Source: an uncultured Clostridia bacterium
GTDB lineage: Bacteria > Bacillota > Clostridia > Oscillospirales > Ruminococcaceae
Assembly (NCBI GenBank): GCA_945876755.1
Contig: CAMCPM010000009.1
Coordinates: 1 to 64,000, forward strand
Reading direction: 5' to 3'
DNA length: 64,000 bases
The position numbers and the translations under genes are program-made. A model generated the notes under the pieces. The model was given only the letters and a program-made list of their open reading frames with translations. It had not been told where the DNA came from and made no database searches. Below, piece after piece: positions 1 to 9,300 of this stretch (positions within the stretch are counted from its first letter, which is position 1; every line of letters begins with the position of its first letter).

Positions 1-1
1 A

Positions 2-223
2 ATGTATCTGAAAGCATCGACAAAGGATCTTTCAAAGCTGCAGCCTATGGATATACGGATACTGACCTGCCTTGCGGACGGTTTATCAATACAGGAAACT
101 GCTGTAAGGCTTAATATGAATTATGAAACTCTGCGTTCGAGGATAAAAGAGGTTTATCGTAAGCTTGACGCAAAAAACAAGACCGAAGCGGTCATGACTG
201 CAAGAGGTATGAAGCTTATATGA
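2..223 (+). CDS. LuxR-type HTH regulator, C-terminal part (5' end outside window)
   Basis: Only the last 73 codons are visible, and the reading frame probably continues upstream of the window, so the ATG at base 2 need not be the real start. The peptide is a GerE/LuxR-type winged helix-turn-helix: a D-I-R-I-L-x-C-L-A-D-G-L-S-I-Q-E-T-A segment, then a recognition helix with N-Y-E-T-L-R-S-R-I-K-E-V-Y-R-K-L. Proteins with this tail are usually DNA-binding response regulators or stand-alone activators. The sensor or receiver part cannot be seen. It lies about 95 bp upstream of the HD-GYP sensor gene and may regulate it, but that is only positional inference. Confidence 0.75.
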   Translation: MYLKASTKDLSKLQPMDIRILTCLADGLSIQETAVRLNMNYETLRSRIKEVYRKLDAKNKTEAVMTARGMKLI

Positions 224-319
224 TACTATTCGTAAACAGAAAAGTTCGTTGTCGGAAAAACTGATAACAACGGATTATGATATGAATAAATTATGTGTAA
301 TTATTAAAGAGGAGATTGT

Positions 320-3300
320 ATGAAATTAGGAAAGAGCTTTCGGCTGTGCCTGTTTGTTTTTGGCTGCTTGATATTAAATTGCGGCGGAAAGGCACTTGCC
401 GAATTTTGGGGGCTGCCGCTATGGCTTGACGCATTGGGTACGGTTTTGGCGGCGTATGCTATGGGTCCTGTTTGCGGTGCTGTCATTGGCGCGGCAACCA
501 ATATCATATACGGCATTTATTCACCGATAGCGTTTTTATACGTCCTTACAAATATATCTGTTGGAATAATTGTCGGCGTCTTTGAAAAAAAGGGGCTTCT
601 CAAGGACCTGTTCGGATTTCTTTCAACCGCATTTGTCATAACAATTGTTTCGGTTGCAGTATCTACTCCACTGAATTTTCTCCTTGCAGACGGTAATGTC
701 GGAAATGTGTGGGGAGATGGAATGATAGCATTTTGCCGTACATTGGGCTTAAATAATACGGTCAGCTGTATTGTCGGTGAGTTTTATATGGATTTTCTGG
801 ACAAAACTCTTACTATGGTATTGTTTTTCCTTATAATTCATCTGAAAAATAAGAAAGCGGATAAGCACTCCAAAGATAAAAAAACCATTAAAAACATAGT
901 TTCCGCAATATTGGCAGTTATATTGGTCCCATCCGTTTTTTGCTCATCGGCTTATATTTCTGTTTCAGCATACGGCACGAATGATACTGACGATGATTAC
1001 GACAAGTACATTCGAAAGGTATACAGCGGAGATAACGGATTGCCCGGAGGAATGGCAAACGATATCGTTCAGACAAAAGACGGTGTTTTGTGGATTGGCA
1101 CATACGGCGGACTTTATCGTTACTGCGGCAACAGCATAGAGTGGATGAATAATATTGAGTCCATCAAGACCGTAAACTGCCTTTATACCGATGAAGCAGG
1201 CAGACTCTGGATAGGCACAAACGACAACGGTTTATCCATATACATAAACGATAAGATCACTAACGAGCTGACAAAAGCTGACGGATTCCCGTCAAATTCT
1301 GTCCGCTGCATTACCGAGGGGGCAAACGGTTTTTACTATGCCGGTACCACCGACAGCCTTGTTGTACTTACGATGAGCGGCGGACTAAAGGTGTATGACA
1401 CTATTGAAGAAGTTGTCTACGCAAGGAGAATATGCGCCGACAAGAGCGGAAATGTCGCGGCGGTTACTGACGAGGGATCGCTGTATCTTATCCAGGGCAC
1501 TGAAGTCATCGCAAATATTACTCCCGACCGACACAGCGAGAGTTTCAGAAGCTGCACTTTTGATGAAAACGGGGCGTTGTATGTCGGCTCATCGCTTAAT
1601 ACGGTGAAAAAATATGATATCTCCGAGGGTACATTCAAGGAAGTTGATTCGATTGAATGCGGGCAGCTTGCGGGAATAAATTCGCTTACCTGTTCGGATG
1701 ACGGAACGCTGTTTTTGTGCGCGGAAAACGGCGCGGGATATATCACAGCCGGCAATGAATATCATTCGATTGATGTCTCGGGATTTAACAGCTCGATTGA
1801 GCATATGTTAATCGACTATCAGGGTAATCTCTGGTTTACATCTTCGCGTCTGGGATTGCTCTGTCTGTGCAGGTCTGTGTTTACGGAAATGAACGAATTT
1901 GACGGTTTGTCGGGAAACGTTGTGAACACTGTGAAGAAGTGGCAGGGTACATTGTATTTCGGTACGGACAGCGGTCTTGAAGCAGCGAACTATAATCAAA
2001 GCGAAATCTCAAATCAACTTATCGAAGCGCTTGACGGTGTGCGTATACGCTGCCTTATGTCAGACTCGGAAAACAACCTTTGGATTTGCACTTCCGGTAA
2101 GGGCGTATGGGAGGTTGCTCCGAACGGAAATATAGAAAAATACAACAGTTCAAACGGTGCTCTGGGAGAAAAATTCCGCTCTGCAATAGAGCTTAAGGAC
2201 GGTACTGTTGCTGTGGCTGGAGATTACGGAGTATCGTTTATAAATAACGGGAAGGTAATCGACGCTATTGGCTCGTCCGAGGGTCTGACAAATCCAAAGC
2301 TGCTTACGCTTTGCGAGAAAACCGACGGAAGTATTCTTGCGGGAACGGACGGCAACGGCATTGCAGTAATAAAGGACGGAAGAATTGTACAGGAAATCAA
2401 GCAGGAGGACGGGCTGAGTTCGGATATTATCCTGCGAATTGTTAAAAACTCCGACGATGACGGCTACTTTATTGTAACGGGAAATGGTTTGTGTTATTTG
2501 AACAGCGAAAACAAAATACGCATACTGAACAACTTCCCTTATTACAATAACTACGACGTAATCGAAGGAAACAGAAACGAGCTGTTTGTGCTTTGCTCAG
2601 CGGGCATTTTCGTCGTTGACAAAACGGAACTCCTTGCGGGCGGAAATGTCAATTATCTTCTTCTGGACGCAAAAAAGGGACTGCGTATTGCGCTTACTCC
2701 AAACTCATGGAATTACATTGATGAAAATGACAATCTGTATTTATCGGGAGATACCGGCGCAGTTTATTTTAACATAAATGAATATGATTTTTCTATGAGA
2801 TCATATCGTGTTCTGCTTAAGGAAATCGTAGCGGACGGCGAAAGTTTCCTTATTGAAAAGGGCGCGCAAACCGTAATTCCGGCAGGAACTTCGGAGATTG
2901 TGTTCACCCCCGAAATAGTCAACTTCTCGGTAAACGACCCCGATATCAGCGTTTATCTTGAGGGCTTTGACGAAGCGCCGAGAGTTATGCCTCAGAGCGC
3001 TATGGAAAGCATAACGTATTCCAATATCCCGTCGGGAGAATATGTGTTCAGGCTGGCGATACTGGATAGCAGAACGGGAAACATAATTGCTGAAAACACT
3101 TACAAGATATTCAAGGAAAGAGAAATATATGACAATTGGTGGTTCAGATTATATGCAGGCGCTGTTGCTGTAATTACAATCGCATATCTCACATGGCTTA
3201 TTGTAAGGACGCAGATCCAAAAGACTTTGCGTATGCAGAAAATGGAGCTTGATTTCGCAAAGAATCAGATAAAAATGGGCAACGAAACCATTCTTACCAT

Positions 3301-3889
3301 TGCTCAGGCGGTTGACGCAAAGGACGAGAATACAAGCCAACACTCCGTCAGAGTATCGGAGTATTCTGTTATGATTGCAAAAGAGCTTGGTTACAGCGAA
3401 GAACAATGCGAAAACCTGCGAAAGATAGCAATACTGCACGATATCGGCAAAATAGGTATTCCCGACAGGGTTCTGAATAAGCCAGCACGGCTTACCGACG
3501 AGGAATATGATATTATGAAATCTCACGTTATTAGAGGTGCAGAAATACTCAAAAACTTTACGATGATCGAGAATGTTGCCGACGGTGCATTATATCACCA
3601 CGAAAGATACGACGGACGCGGATATGCAAACGGACTTAAAGGTGAAGAAATTCCGCTTAATGCTCGAATAATCGGTATTGCGGATGCATTCGACGCTATG
3701 ACGGCAAATCGTGTTTACCGAAAAAAGCTTGACCTTGATTTTGTGATTGAAGAGCTGAAAAAAGGCAGAGGAACGCAGTTTGACCCAAAGCTTGTGGATA
3801 TCATGCTGAAGCTTATCGAAAACGGAACAGTAGACGTTGAGCAAATCTATGGGAAAAAGTTAAGCGAGGAGTATGCAAATGAAATCTGA
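320..3889 (+). CDS. Membrane protein with beta-propeller sensor, Y_Y_Y-like domain and HD-GYP phosphodiesterase domain
   Basis: The 1189-residue product has five or six hydrophobic segments in residues 1-175, resembling an ECF-transporter S component or MASE-type sensor, and another near 193-213. Residues about 230-820 hold repeated W-I-G-T-x-x-G-L-type blades (Reg_prop propeller), followed by a Y_Y_Y-like beta domain (about 823-937), a single membrane helix (about 940-965) and an HD-GYP domain (about 990-1180). The catalytic signature is intact: HDIGKIGIP near residue 1039 and HHERYDGRGY near 1093. HD-GYP domains hydrolyse cyclic di-GMP, so an extracytoplasmic signal probably controls c-di-GMP turnover; the ligand is unknown. 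A ribosome binding site AAAGAGGAG lies 6 bp before the start. The gene overlaps the next by 11 bp. Confidence 0.85.
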   Translation: MKLGKSFRLCLFVFGCLILNCGGKALAEFWGLPLWLDALGTVLAAYAMGPVCGAVIGAATNIIYGIYSPIAFLYVLTNISVGIIVGVFEKKGLLKDLFGFLSTAFVITIVSVAVSTPLNFLLADGNVGNVWGDGMIAFCRTLGLNNTVSCIVGEFYMDFLDKTLTMVLFFLIIHLKNKKADKHSKDKKTIKNIVSAILAVILVPSVFCSSAYISVSAYGTNDTDDDYDKYIRKVYSGDNGLPGGMANDIVQTKDGVLWIGTYGGLYRYCGNSIEWMNNIESIKTVNCLYTDEAGRLWIGTNDNGLSIYINDKITNELTKADGFPSNSVRCITEGANGFYYAGTTDSLVVLTMSGGLKVYDTIEEVVYARRICADKSGNVAAVTDEGSLYLIQGTEVIANITPDRHSESFRSCTFDENGALYVGSSLNTVKKYDISEGTFKEVDSIECGQLAGINSLTCSDDGTLFLCAENGAGYITAGNEYHSIDVSGFNSSIEHMLIDYQGNLWFTSSRLGLLCLCRSVFTEMNEFDGLSGNVVNTVKKWQGTLYFGTDSGLEAANYNQSEISNQLIEALDGVRIRCLMSDSENNLWICTSGKGVWEVAPNGNIEKYNSSNGALGEKFRSAIELKDGTVAVAGDYGVSFINNGKVIDAIGSSEGLTNPKLLTLCEKTDGSILAGTDGNGIAVIKDGRIVQEIKQEDGLSSDIILRIVKNSDDDGYFIVTGNGLCYLNSENKIRILNNFPYYNNYDVIEGNRNELFVLCSAGIFVVDKTELLAGGNVNYLLLDAKKGLRIALTPNSWNYIDENDNLYLSGDTGAVYFNINEYDFSMRSYRVLLKEIVADGESFLIEKGAQTVIPAGTSEIVFTPEIVNFSVNDPDISVYLEGFDEAPRVMPQSAMESITYSNIPSGEYVFRLAILDSRTGNIIAENTYKIFKEREIYDNWWFRLYAGAVAVITIAYLTWLIVRTQIQKTLRMQKMELDFAKNQIKMGNETILTIAQAVDAKDENTSQHSVRVSEYSVMIAKELGYSEEQCENLRKIAILHDIGKIGIPDRVLNKPARLTDEEYDIMKSHVIRGAEILKNFTMIENVADGALYHHERYDGRGYANGLKGEEIPLNARIIGIADAFDAMTANRVYRKKLDLDFVIEELKKGRGTQFDPKLVDIMLKLIENGTVDVEQIYGKKLSEEYANEI

Positions 3890-5084
3890 CGCAAAACATA
3901 AGATACTGATTACATTGATATGCTCGGTTGTGGCTGTGGTTATCGCTTTTGGCATACACTTTATCGTTTCCGAAAAAAATGCGGAGAAAAACATTAAGGT
4001 GGGATTCGTATACGTCGGAGATTTAAGCGACGCATACACGAGCAATTTTGCAAAGGCACAGCATGAAATCGAAAAGATGTATGGAGATCAGGTTGAAACT
4101 CTGCCGAAATACAATGTGTCGGAGGACTCGGTAGAGCCTGTTCTGGCTGAACTTGCTGAAGCAAATTGCTCGCTGATATTCACAACAAGCTACGGCTATG
4201 GTGAAAAGACCAAGGAGTATGCGGCGAAATATCCCGACATACAGTTCTGTCAGGCAACCTGCAGCAACGCAAACGACGAGCCGTTTCTGAGTAACTATCA
4301 CACCTTTATGGGAAATATCTACGAAGGGCGCTACATTTCTGGCGTTGTTGCCGGAATGAAGCTGGATTCGCTTATCAAGGAAGGCAGAATTACGAGAGAA
4401 CAGGCAAAGATAGGGTATATAGGAGCCTTTCCTTATGCAGAGGTTATTTCGGGATATACCGCATTTTTTCTCGGCGTGAGGTCTGTCGTACCCGAAGCAA
4501 CCATGACAGTGAAATACACGAATTCGTGGAGCAATTATCACATTGAAAAGAAATACGCCGAGGAACTGATAGAAGAAGGCTGCATTGTCATTTCTCAGCA
4601 TTCCGACACATCGGGACCTGCGGCAGCCTGCGAACAAACAGACAGGTCTCAGATTGTGTATTATGTCAGCTACAACGAGAGCATGAGGGATATTGCACCG
4701 ACTACATACCTTACAGGTTCAAAAATCAACTGGTGTCCGTATATGACTGGTGCGGTTAAGGCAGTACTCGACGATAAGATAATCGAAAAATGCGTCACAG
4801 GTAATGTAAACGGCAATGATATTGGTTCCGGCTTTAAGAACGATTGGGTTCAAATGCTGGAAATCAACGAGTTTATCGCACCAAAAGGAACTCAGGAAAC
4901 AGTTAATGAGCTAATCAGAAAATTCCGTCAAAATAAGATTCAGGTTTTTTGCGGGGATTATATAGGAGTTGATCCTTACGACCCGTCGGACACCATTGAT
5001 TTGAAAGACGGGTACAACGAAAACGCAGACAGTTCTGCACCGTCATTTCACTATGTCCTGCAAGATGTTATAACAATCGAATAA
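3879..5084 (+). CDS. BMP-family (Med/TmpC-like) substrate-binding protein, membrane anchored
   Basis: The N-terminal hydrophobic segment (about residues 8-28) would anchor the protein outside the membrane; no lipobox cysteine is evident. The rest resembles the BMP family of periplasmic binding proteins, which bind nucleosides or related ligands: VGFVYVGDLSDAYT near the start, SLIFTTSYGYG in the middle and a late TGSKINWCPYMTG segment. I chose ATG 3879 because AGGA at 3867-3870 sits 8 bp before it; the ATG at 3873 would be only 2 bp away. No permease or ATPase follows. The overlap with the HD-GYP gene suggests the protein senses a ligand for that signalling protein rather than feeding a transporter; this is inference. 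Confidence 0.8.
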   Translation: MKSDAKHKILITLICSVVAVVIAFGIHFIVSEKNAEKNIKVGFVYVGDLSDAYTSNFAKAQHEIEKMYGDQVETLPKYNVSEDSVEPVLAELAEANCSLIFTTSYGYGEKTKEYAAKYPDIQFCQATCSNANDEPFLSNYHTFMGNIYEGRYISGVVAGMKLDSLIKEGRITREQAKIGYIGAFPYAEVISGYTAFFLGVRSVVPEATMTVKYTNSWSNYHIEKKYAEELIEEGCIVISQHSDTSGPAAACEQTDRSQIVYYVSYNESMRDIAPTTYLTGSKINWCPYMTGAVKAVLDDKIIEKCVTGNVNGNDIGSGFKNDWVQMLEINEFIAPKGTQETVNELIRKFRQNKIQVFCGDYIGVDPYDPSDTIDLKDGYNENADSSAPSFHYVLQDVITIE

Positions 5085-5193
5085 AGAAACCGGAACCCTT
5101 GCGGTACATAGTGTATTGCAGGGGTTGTCCTATTATCGCTGAAGCGTTTGTTTCATGTTCCCTTGCAGCGTATATGATGTTAAAACAAAGTAA

Positions 5194-5343
5194 CCGCGTT
5201 CAAATGAGGAAGCTCATGCGGCTGATTTTGATATGCTTCGTTTTAGTCATCGTATAAGCCGCAGTAAGTATCATTTTGCGCCTGTAGTTTCCCAAATCAT
5301 TACACTTGTCTCACCACTGTCCGTATCCAACATATCTAAATAG
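5194..5343 (+). pseudogene. Orphan coding fragment of unknown family
   Basis: This open stretch of 49 codons lacks a start codon with a ribosome binding site and is bounded by stops. Its composition is protein-like (HAADFDMLRFSHRISRSKYHF in the middle, then a hydrophobic SQIITLVSPLSVS segment). I cannot name the family. It lies just upstream of another clear gene remnant, so I read it as decayed coding sequence; it could also be chance. Confidence 0.3.
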
Positions 5344-5455
5344 AGGAATAATGCGTCGAGAACGCTGCTCGCAGCTCCTTCACCATTCTGCATTTTATAG
5401 CTGAAAAGTCGTAGTCATCGGTCAACTCATTTAACAGGTGATTGATAATAGATAG

Positions 5456-5551
5456 CTTTCTGTATCTGAATTAGAACGTATTCGTGCAGAGAAAGCAGAA
5501 AAAAGAGGTGTATTTGAAAAACGAATATTTCTTGAAAAGGTTGATGATTAG
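5456..5551 (+). pseudogene. C-terminal remnant of a MazG-like NTP pyrophosphatase/phosphoribosyl-ATP pyrophosphohydrolase family protein
   Basis: Thirty-one codons ending at TAG 5549-5551 encode a peptide with E-L-E-R-I-R-A-E-K-A-E-K-R-G-x-F-E-K-R-I-F-L-E. From memory this matches the conserved C-terminal tail of small all-alpha MazG-type house-cleaning pyrophosphatases. The frame is closed upstream by a TAG at 5453 and there is no start, so only the tail survives. A terminator follows at 5597-5622, which would fit the end of the original transcript. Confidence 0.5.
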
Positions 5552-5596
5552 TTAATTTGTTATACAGTCCAATTTAAGCTATTTTCAGTATTCTTG

Positions 5597-5622
5597 TGCC
5601 GCCATTTTAGGTGGCATTTTTT
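5597..5622 (+). terminator. Intrinsic terminator
   Basis: TGCCGCC (5597-5603) pairs with GGTGGCA (5610-5616), including one G-T wobble, around a 6-nt ATTTTA loop and is followed by six T residues. It lies just downstream of the MazG-like remnant. Confidence 0.75.
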
Positions 5623-5717
5623 ATTTCTTGCCCATTCACAAAATAATCATATAACATTTACAAAAAGTTTAAGCACACCACATTTCAAACATTTCATTTC
5701 CAAACTATGAACGACTA

Positions 5718-5767
5718 CTATCAGCTTCTATCAGTCTATATCAATCTCTATCAGTGGGTATCAAAAA
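5718..5767 (+). repeat. Five tandem 10-bp repeats, consensus CTATCANNNN
   Basis: Five consecutive 10-bp units share TATCA in the same position: CTATCAGCTT, CTATCAGTCT, ATATCAATCT, CTATCAGTGG and GTATCAAAAA. The period is one helical turn, so a protein reading them would contact the same DNA face. They lie about 40 bp upstream of a -10 element and may be iterons or activator sites for the small gene at 5865. Confidence 0.55.
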
Positions 5768-5805
5768 TCGGGAGCATTTGTTCATAATTGAATAAAAATG
5801 CGATC

Positions 5806-5814
5806 TGATATAAT
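5806..5814 (+). promoter_or_regulatory. Extended -10 promoter TGATATAAT
   Basis: TG-A-TATAAT is a full extended -10 element. A possible -35, TTGAAT at 5788-5793, has a short 15-bp spacer. It would transcribe the small gene at 5865. Confidence 0.55.
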
Positions 5815-5864
5815 AGAAATAACGAAAAACGCAAACGAAAAATGCGACCGAAAGGGATAGAGAA

Positions 5865-6209
5865 ATGAAGCTGAAAAAGATTTTTGGTACAGCGGAAACG
5901 GTATGCGCCTGCGGAATGTTGGTGTCGGGACTTATCCTTGGTTCGGTCGGCATAAAGAAAGGCTATGTGAAAATACTTAGCGTTTCCCTGTTTGTTTCGG
6001 GAACGGGAGAGGGTCTTAATAACGAATACCCGAATATGACCCGTGAAGAAATGTTCCCTTTATTTCAGGAAAACGGCAATGGACTTACTATCATTACAAA
6101 CGGAGGGAAGGAGTTCTTTTACGGCAGAAAAGGCGGCAAGATCAAAACCTTCCAACCGTTTAAAGTCGATGTGAAAAGCACTCTCGGAGCAGTAAGACTG
6201 TTTTTATAA
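5865..6209 (+). CDS. Small hypothetical membrane protein
   Basis: The 114-residue product starts with a basic MKLKK and has a hydrophobic segment at about residues 12-29, with a second weaker one at about 36-46, then a soluble C-terminal half (G-L-T-I-I-T-N-G-G-K-E-F-F-Y). I do not recognise the family. AAAGGGATAGAG just before the ATG is a plausible ribosome binding site. It has its own extended -10 promoter and no obvious co-transcribed neighbour, because the RND operon downstream starts with its own operator. The hydrophobic N terminus with a compact tail would fit a small membrane-anchored protein. Confidence 0.55.
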   Translation: MKLKKIFGTAETVCACGMLVSGLILGSVGIKKGYVKILSVSLFVSGTGEGLNNEYPNMTREEMFPLFQENGNGLTIITNGGKEFFYGRKGGKIKTFQPFKVDVKSTLGAVRLFL

Positions 6210-6298
6210 TTATATCCAATTAACAGTATGAATTTTACAATATAAAGCGCCAATATTCATAAAATATACATAAAATTTGTATATCATTAGTACATTCA

Positions 6299-6318
6299 CC
6301 GACCGACCGGTCGGTCGG
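6299..6318. promoter_or_regulatory. 20-bp perfect palindrome, likely TetR operator
   Basis: CCGACCGACC followed by its exact reverse complement forms a 20-bp perfect palindrome, also readable as repeats of GACC/GGTC. GACCGACCGGTCGGTC-type palindromes are typical operators of TetR/AcrR-family repressors. It lies immediately upstream of the RND pump and the TetR gene at 9714, so autoregulation of the operon is the natural reading. Confidence 0.75.
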
Positions 6319-6333
6319 AAAAATATATTTTAT

Positions 6334-6376
6334 GGAGGTGACTGATAATACGGCTTGACCGTATTATTTGCCGATG
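6334..6376 (+). promoter_or_regulatory. Ribosome binding site separated from start codon by a 9-bp hairpin
   Basis: The strong site GGAGGTG (6334-6340) is 33 nt from ATG 6374. Between them ATAATACGG (6345-6353) pairs perfectly with CCGTATTAT (6359-6367) around a 5-nt loop. With the 23-nt hairpin folded away, the effective spacing is 10 nt. A TTG at 6368 is the alternative start, with an effective spacing of 4 nt. Confidence 0.7.
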
Positions 6377-9300
6377 CTGTCAGAATACAGTGTAAAAAAA
6401 CCATTTACCGTGGTAGTCGCGATCGTTCTTGTGCTGATATTAGGCTTTGTTTCCTATACAAAAATGACCGTTGACCTTATCCCCAGTATCAATCTGCCCT
6501 ATGCGGTAGTCATTACAACATATCCCGGTGCTTCTCCCGAGCAGGTGGAAACTGTTGTTACCGATACGATCGAACAGACACTTGCTTCCGTGGACAATAT
6601 GAAAAATCTCACATCACTTTCTGCGGAAAATATGTCACTTGTAATTCTGGAATTCAACGATGATACAAATATGGATTCCGCCGTGCTGGAAATGCGTGAG
6701 AGTCTTGATATGATAACCTCGTATTTCCCGGACGAGATAGGAAATCCCATGATAATGAAAATAAATCCCGATATGATGCCTGTTGAGATAATCACGGCAG
6801 CCGTTGAGGATATGCCCGATGATGAAGCCGCAGCATATATCGAGGAAAAAATAATACCCGAAATAAAGAGCGTTGAGGGCGTTGCTTCGGCGATATCCAC
6901 AGGTCTTATCGAAAATTTTGTGGACGTTGTTATCAGCGATGACAAGCTTGACGCAGTTAATAAGGATATCAACGCTTATATGCAGGAGCAGATGGATAAG
7001 GCAATAGACGAGCAGGTGGAAGCTATCCTTGCGGAGCAGCTTGAAGCGGCTAAGCAGGCGGCACAGGCTCCCGTTGATATGTCCTCGCTTACTCCCGAAC
7101 AGCTTGCCCAGATGCAGTCTATGCAGGGTGCGGATACAAGCGCTGCTCCTCAGATGGACGAGGACGCTATGCGTGAGGAAATACGCAGTCAGATTGTTGC
7201 CACTATGGAGGAGTCCGGAGAAATGCCCGAAGAATTGGACATTTCTTCGCAGATAACCACGGATATGATACAGGGTATCCTTTCTGCGCAGAATTTCTCT
7301 ATGCCGGCAGGTTCCGTTGACGACAGCGAGGGCATATCCCATATGCTCCGTGTCGGCGACAAATACGCCTCCGCAGAAGAGTTGGGCGCTCAGGTTTTGT
7401 TTAACATTGACGGCTACGGAGAGATAAAGCTGTCCGACGTGGCAGACATTGTAACGTATGACAACACAAGCAAGGTGTATTCAAAAATAAACGGCAGCCA
7501 TGCAGTAATGCTTGCGCTTCAGAAGCAGCCGAACTATTCTACCGCCGAGGTAACGAATGCTGTTCAGGATAAGCTTGACGAGCTTGCGGAGAACAATGCA
7601 CAGGTCAAGTTCAGCATTATAATGAATCAGGGCGAATATGTAAATCTTATGATAGACTCTATCGTAAAGAATTTGCTGCTCGGCGCACTGTTTGCAATTG
7701 TTATACTTTATATCTTCCTGCGCAAATTCCGTCCGACGTTTATTGTTGCCGCTTCAATTGCGATAAGCGTTGTTACTACATTTGTACTGATGTATTTTGC
7801 GGGAATTACCCTTAACATGATATCTATGGGCGGACTTGCTCTTGGAGTAGGTATGCTTGTGGATAACTCCATCGTAGTTATTGAAAATATATTCCGTATG
7901 CGTTCCGAGGGAGCAAGCCGCAAGGAAGCTGCCGTTGCAGGCGCAAAGCAGGTAGCAGGCGCAATTACCGCTTCGACCATTACAACTATCGTAGTATTTG
8001 TACCTATCGCATTTACAACGGGTATCACAAAACAGCTTTTCACCGATATGGCTCTGACTATCGGCTTCTCGCTGGCGGCAAGCCTTGTGGTAGCTCTTAC
8101 ACTTGTACCGACGGCTTGCTCTGCATGGATAGGTGACAATACCGTATTCAAAAAGACATTCAGCGACAAGCTTGCAAATGTATACGGAAAGCTTCTTGAC
8201 AAAACCTTAAATCACCGCTGGGTAGTTATCCTGACGGTCATCCTGCTTCTGGGCGGAGGTATATGGGGCGCTCTTTCTTCGGGAACACAGCTTTTTCCCA
8301 CAATGGACAGCGGCAGCATTACAGTTACCGTAGATATTCCCGAGACCTATTCTATGGAACAGCGCTTTGATGCCCTTGACAAGCTTAACGATACCCTTCT
8401 CTCTGTTGACGGTATTGACACGGTTGGTATTATGGATACTACAAACAGCAGCAATGCAGAGGCTTCGATGATGAGCATGATGTCCTCGGGTACGACTGTT
8501 TATGTTACGCTTGATTCTGAAAGGACGGCTACAACCGATGATATTATCAATGAGATAAGAAAGCTTACCGAAAATTACGATTATGAAGTTACCGCTTCAA
8601 GCTCCAATATGGATATCTCAATGCTCAGCGGCGATAGCGTATCTATCAACGTTATGGGACGTGAGCTGGACGATATAAGAAAGGCTGCAAAGGATATTGC
8701 CGATATCGTTGAAAGCGTTGAGGGTACTATCGAGGTCGATAACGGCGTGACCGAGTCCAAGGAGGAAATGCGTGTTATCGTAGATAAAAATGCGGCTATG
8801 CTGAAAGGACTTACCACAGCTCAGGTGTATATGGCAGTATCCGAAGCAAGCGCCGATGCAAAGTCAGCGCTGAGCTACTCCGATAACGGCGTGTCATACA
8901 GCGTGTTTATCAAGGATAAGGATACCGACGCATTCACAACCGATAAGATAAAGGATATTACGCTTACTGCCGCAGACGGCTCCGAGGTCGCACTGACCGA
9001 CGTTGCGGACATTGTTTCCGCCGACGGCTTTGTTTCCATCAAGCGCAAAAATCAGGAGCGCACGGTAAGCGTTACCGCAGCTTTGGACGAGGGCTATGAC
9101 GTAACGGCAGTCAACAACGAGATCGCCAAGCGCCTTGCGGATTACGATATGCCGTCAGGCTGCCGCTATGAGATATCGGGCGAAAGCCAGACTATCAAGG
9201 AGACCTTTGAGGACCTGTTCCTTATGATAATCCTTGCTATCGTGTTTATTTATCTTGTAATGGTAGCGCAGTTCCAGTCGCTGCTTTCACCGTTTATCGT

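Larger units (their letters stand above)
5085..5864. other. 780-bp intergenic region with gene debris, terminator and 10-bp repeats
   Basis: No intact gene is visible. From left to right it holds a 9-bp imperfect stem at 5094-5126 just after the BMP gene (no U-tract), an orphan reading-frame fragment at 5194-5343, the tail of a MazG-like gene at 5456-5551, a good terminator at 5597-5622, five 10-bp repeats at 5718-5767 and an extended -10 promoter near 5806-5814. The first half looks like the eroded remains of at least two genes. Confidence 0.6.

Noticed and set aside
5718..5767. CRISPR-like array
   Set aside because: The unit is 10 bp without separate spacers of constant length, and no cas gene is present.
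6332..6358. Leader peptide of eight codons overlapping the RND ribosome binding site
   Set aside because: Its ATG overlaps the binding site itself and has no site upstream; the hairpin explanation is simpler.
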